The notes under the pieces: generated by a model
Told to the model about the DNA's origin: nothing
Seen by the model: the letters and a program-made list of their open reading frames with translations, nothing else
Databases searched by the model: none
Program-made: the position numbers and the translations under genes
Shown here: positions 60,796 through 64,000 of the stretch, one piece after another
Layout: every line of letters starts with the position of its first letter
How positions within the stretch are numbered: the first letter of the stretch is position 1
Assembly: GCF_901933205.1 (NCBI RefSeq)
Contig: NC_044590.1
Coordinates: 5,347,501-5,411,500, forward strand
Source of the DNA: Camarhynchus parvulus
Lineage: Eukaryota; Chordata; Aves; Passeriformes; Thraupidae
Reading direction: 5' to 3'
DNA length: 64,000 nt

Positions 60796-62339
60796 AGACA
60801 AAAGTGGGCTTGGAGGAAAAGCTGGGGTGATGTTTTTTTGCTCACCCATGTTTTTCCCTTTGAAATACTTAAGGCAAAAGAGCAGATAGGTTTTTTTTTC
60901 CCCCATTGGTAGCCAAGGAGGGTTGGGTTATATTCATAGTACGACTCCGTATCGATACACACAAACACACAAAACATCAATGTTAGCGTGGGGGAAGAGG
61001 AACTGAGCAAATAAAAATGGCATTAACAGAGAAGATTTTAATGAACATGAATCACTGATGAATTGGAAGACTTAAAAATTACAATAAGCTGTTAAATGAT
61101 TTAAATATAGATATATTTGAGCTGCTTCACCAGGGCAAGGAGTTCGAAAAGCAGCACGCTCCCCTTCTCTGTGTTGTAAGACCTTAAGTACTTGTGGTTT
61201 GTCTTCTGCAAGTCTTTGTTCTGCAAATTTCACTGCCTTAAGCATAGCAAAAAAAAAAAAAAAACCCCTTTATTTTCACCCTGAATTAACTTGACTAAAT
61301 ATCTCTATACATTAGTTAATTGTAATGCTAATACTTAAGATTAATCTATTTGGCCTTAAAGAAATATGAGGGTTATGCTCAGAACTCTTCAGTGTTTCAG
61401 GAATAAACATTAACTCAAATTTTACTATTGTGAAGTGAAGCTAAGACTACTTAAAAATTAAATGGATAATATAAAAACTGTATGTATTCATAAATACAAG
61501 TAGAAATAAGAATTCTGGGTAATGGCCGAAAGAATTAAAGTGAATTTTCATTATGAAGAGATTATATAAAGTCCTTGGTGAAAATCCTACCTCAAAACAT
61601 CTGAAAGAATGGCAAAGATTTCAAATGTATTATTGGTTTTGATAATTGGTTCCATTTTCTCTTATGCACATATACTTTATTGTAAAGAGAAAGTCTCGAT
61701 ATTAAGCTATTTTCCCACAAAAACCACATGCAAATGTATTTCTAATCTGATCACAAAATATGTTACATACCCATTTAGGTATTTTTTATTTCAGGTAGGA
61801 GAAAAACCGCCTGAGAAACATTCATGGAATGACTGATTTAAATGTTATAAATCCCTGAAATTTTCATCTCCCTTTGAATGAAATGCCAAAGGGGATTAAA
61901 GACTAAAGACATATCACAAACAAATTTACATTATTAAAATTACTGTAATCAAGAGTCTTTTCTAGCCTTAATCAGGATTAGTGAAAACAACCCCCCCCCA
62001 ACTTTTCTACTGTGCAATACTAATCAAAATTATATCAAATGACAGAGAACACCATAAAAGCAGTTTCGAAAATTGAAAATTTTGGTTGGTGAATTTTAGC
62101 ATTCTTTAGAAACCCTTTTACTGATTCAGATCAAAGCAATGATTTCTCTGCTGATAACTCACATGGCAAGGAACAAGCGCAGGTAAAACAAATTTCAGTA
62201 ACGCTGCAGTGACCAACCTCTTCAAGAGTCCACTCAAGGAACACACTTGGTGAGCACAATGCTGTGGAAGTGAAACATGGAATGTTTGGTTTTGTTCTCC
62301 TAAATTGTCAACTAAATAATTCCAGCTGTGGCAAACTGG
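60796..62339. other. Very A/T-rich desert segment
   Basis: Low G+C DNA with A-runs (61250-61264) and many ATTAAT-type strings. Part of 61020-61120 (TTTTAATGAACATGAATCAC, TTAAATGATTTAAATATAG) could extend the regulatory block on the left. No gene seen. Confidence 0.6.
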
Positions 62340-62600
62340 GCTGGAAATTTGCTGCCTGTGAGGACTCAGCCTGGCGGGACGCGTTGCGACTCTCGCTGCT
62401 GATGCGCAGGTTCGGTCTGAAAAGCCACAAAAGCTTTAAGGAGGGGTTTATCCACTGTGCCCTACACTTTACACATGCTACAAGGCTGATATAATAAAGG
62501 TATAAAGCTTTTCTGGGCCTCTGAAGGCTCTTAAAGGCGCCTTGTTGGGTCAGAAAGCAGCACTGTGCGCCAGAGTGCCAAGCCCTGTCTTGCTGTCACC
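62340..62600. promoter_or_regulatory. Candidate conserved non-coding block with CpG islet
   Basis: A CpG-bearing patch (GGCGGGACGCGTTGCGACTC, GATGCGCAGGTTCGG) within A/T-rich surroundings, followed by CACAAAAGCTTTAAGG and AGGTATAAAGCTTTTC. No promoter or frame is linked to it. Function is inferred. Confidence 0.3.
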
Positions 62601-64000
62601 AACGTCACCAACGCTGCCAATTTGCAAAACTGCACCAGGGCTGGGCCCTACGTTCATTTCACCCTGAAAAATGTCTAATGCTCTTATAAAATGGAAATTA
62701 TAGAAATGTATGTGTAAAGATCAATACCAGAAAAATTATCTGAGAACAGAAAGCAATCACTCTCTAAAGTCTTGGAAACAAGCCCAGCATGCAGTAATAT
62801 TCAAGTATTGTGAGAGAATGACACAAAATCACTGATATGGATCAAAGGACAAGAAAAGCTTCATGATTCTCATGCTTCTTTCCAGGAACTCCAACTGATT
62901 AAACTTTCTGCTGGTATCTGAAGTAGACAGCTGCCTTCTGGGCCCTCCATCTTCAAACCTGTTGCTTCCCTGTATTTGGTTAAAGAGCATTTTACCTGGC
63001 AGGCTCAAGACTGCTAATGTCAAACCTGGGCTGAGGCAGTGCAAGGTGAAAGCAGTTTCCAATCCCCTATTAGTGACATTATATAAATTGGTTAGTAAAA
63101 CCTTCATTTTTGGTTAGTGACAAGAATTACACAAGTTAAAATACAGAACAGACAGCGAAGCAGCATTTCCTCTTTCTGACACTTCTTGCTGCTCAGTCTT
63201 GGAGTTCAAAGAAAAACTAAGTGAGGTTAGAAAACAATATATTATATTTAATTAAAAGTTGGCATTATGTTTTCTTCCAAGTGTGAACAAATCAGGATAA
63301 TAAATACATTAGAACACATGATCTGTATTTCAGTTCCATCTGAGCATACACAATAAATCCTTCTTGGGGGAAAAAAAAAGAGCAAGCATCATAACAAGAA
63401 CATTTGAACAGAAAAAAAATCTTCAGTTTTTATCAAGTCCTCCCTTCATATTCTCTGAAACACCAAATGGAAGGAGACACTTAAAACCTTACATGGTACA
63501 CAAAATATGCCAGAGAAGGGGAAAAAACAAATGACAAGTACAGGACTTCATCCTCAGGAAAACCACACACAGCTGCAAGGACAGCGCTGATGCTTCACAC
63601 ACACAAATGCAATGGTCAGCTGCTCGTTTATCCCCTGCCAACAAAATCATCTTTGCGAAGTATTAAGCATTCACTTGGTAGCAGTTTCAGCAGCAGCTCA
63701 GGGCAGTGTAAATCACCTCAGAGCAGATGCCTTCCTGCCATGGGAAACACAGGACAGGCTCCACCTCAGCAGCAGCTAAAATCCTGCAAGCCCAGGCTGG
63801 ACAGAAGCAGCTGAACTTCTACAGGACTGAACTTCCAGATTTACTGAGAAGTTGGTCAACTTTCTTTCAGTTTAATATTGTTCGTTGCAGGAAAAGTTAC
63901 AATTCATCTTCTTTTTCCTTTTGAATAGAAACTTGAAACTGTTGTACTTTAACGTTAATTGTCTTTAGTATTGTTTTGATAAATTCTGCACTTGTTTTAA
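62601..64000. other. Right-end segment without recognised features
   Basis: Unique DNA; a 92-aa minus-strand frame at 62829-63107 has no family resemblance. No bHLH coding sequence (the human neighbour BHLHE23) is visible up to the right edge. Confidence 0.6.

Noticed and set aside
28796..64000. Search by eye for BHLHE23, tRNA, miR-124, retroviral genes and CRISPR-like arrays
   Set aside because: No bHLH motif, cloverleaf, miR-124 mature string, LTR pair or spaced repeats were seen in either strand.

Overview
The window is vertebrate nuclear DNA, most likely from a bird. It has spliced genes with GT-AG introns, one CpG-island promoter, and several fragments of CR1 LINEs of the style common in avian genomes (3' ends reading towards a short ATTCTGTGATTC-like tail). 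I cannot name the species; the CR1 style would suit a songbird or another neoavian. The gene pair GID8 - SLC17A9 in head-to-tail order matches human 20q13.33, so this is probably the orthologous block (chromosome 20 in chicken).

Layout. 1-2665: the last four coding exons of GID8 (plus strand; only the first residues are missing on the left), which encode nearly all of this small CTLH/GID E3 ligase subunit. About 2666-5300: an A/T-rich stretch that is probably the long GID8 3' UTR, with several polyadenylation signals and Pumilio-type motifs. About 5300-8850: intergenic DNA without recognisable genes. 8850-9340: the only CpG island, holding the promoter and first coding exon of SLC17A9. 9209-26352: all 13 coding exons of SLC17A9, the vesicular nucleotide (ATP) transporter VNUT, with an intact reading frame across every junction. 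Its 3' UTR probably runs to about 28.8 kb.

From 28.8 kb to the right end (35 kb) I find no protein-coding gene. This is a gene desert with CR1 fragments, TA and CA microsatellites, and several A/T-rich, repeat-free blocks dense in homeodomain-type motifs that look like conserved non-coding (enhancer) sequence. In human the next gene beyond SLC17A9 is the developmental bHLH gene BHLHE23; no bHLH coding sequence is visible here, so these blocks may be part of its regulatory landscape. That last point is inference.

The two genes have no obvious shared pathway; they are ancestral neighbours. The observations most worth checking are: an Arg-to-Gln change in the MFS motif A of SLC17A9 encoded across the exon 2/3 junction; an unusual start region in SLC17A9 (an ATG-TGA minimal uORF, then an out-of-frame ORF whose stop overlaps an in-frame ATG); perfect kappaB and E-box motifs in the promoter; and the candidate regulatory blocks in the desert. 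I did not find evidence of a wholly new biological system.
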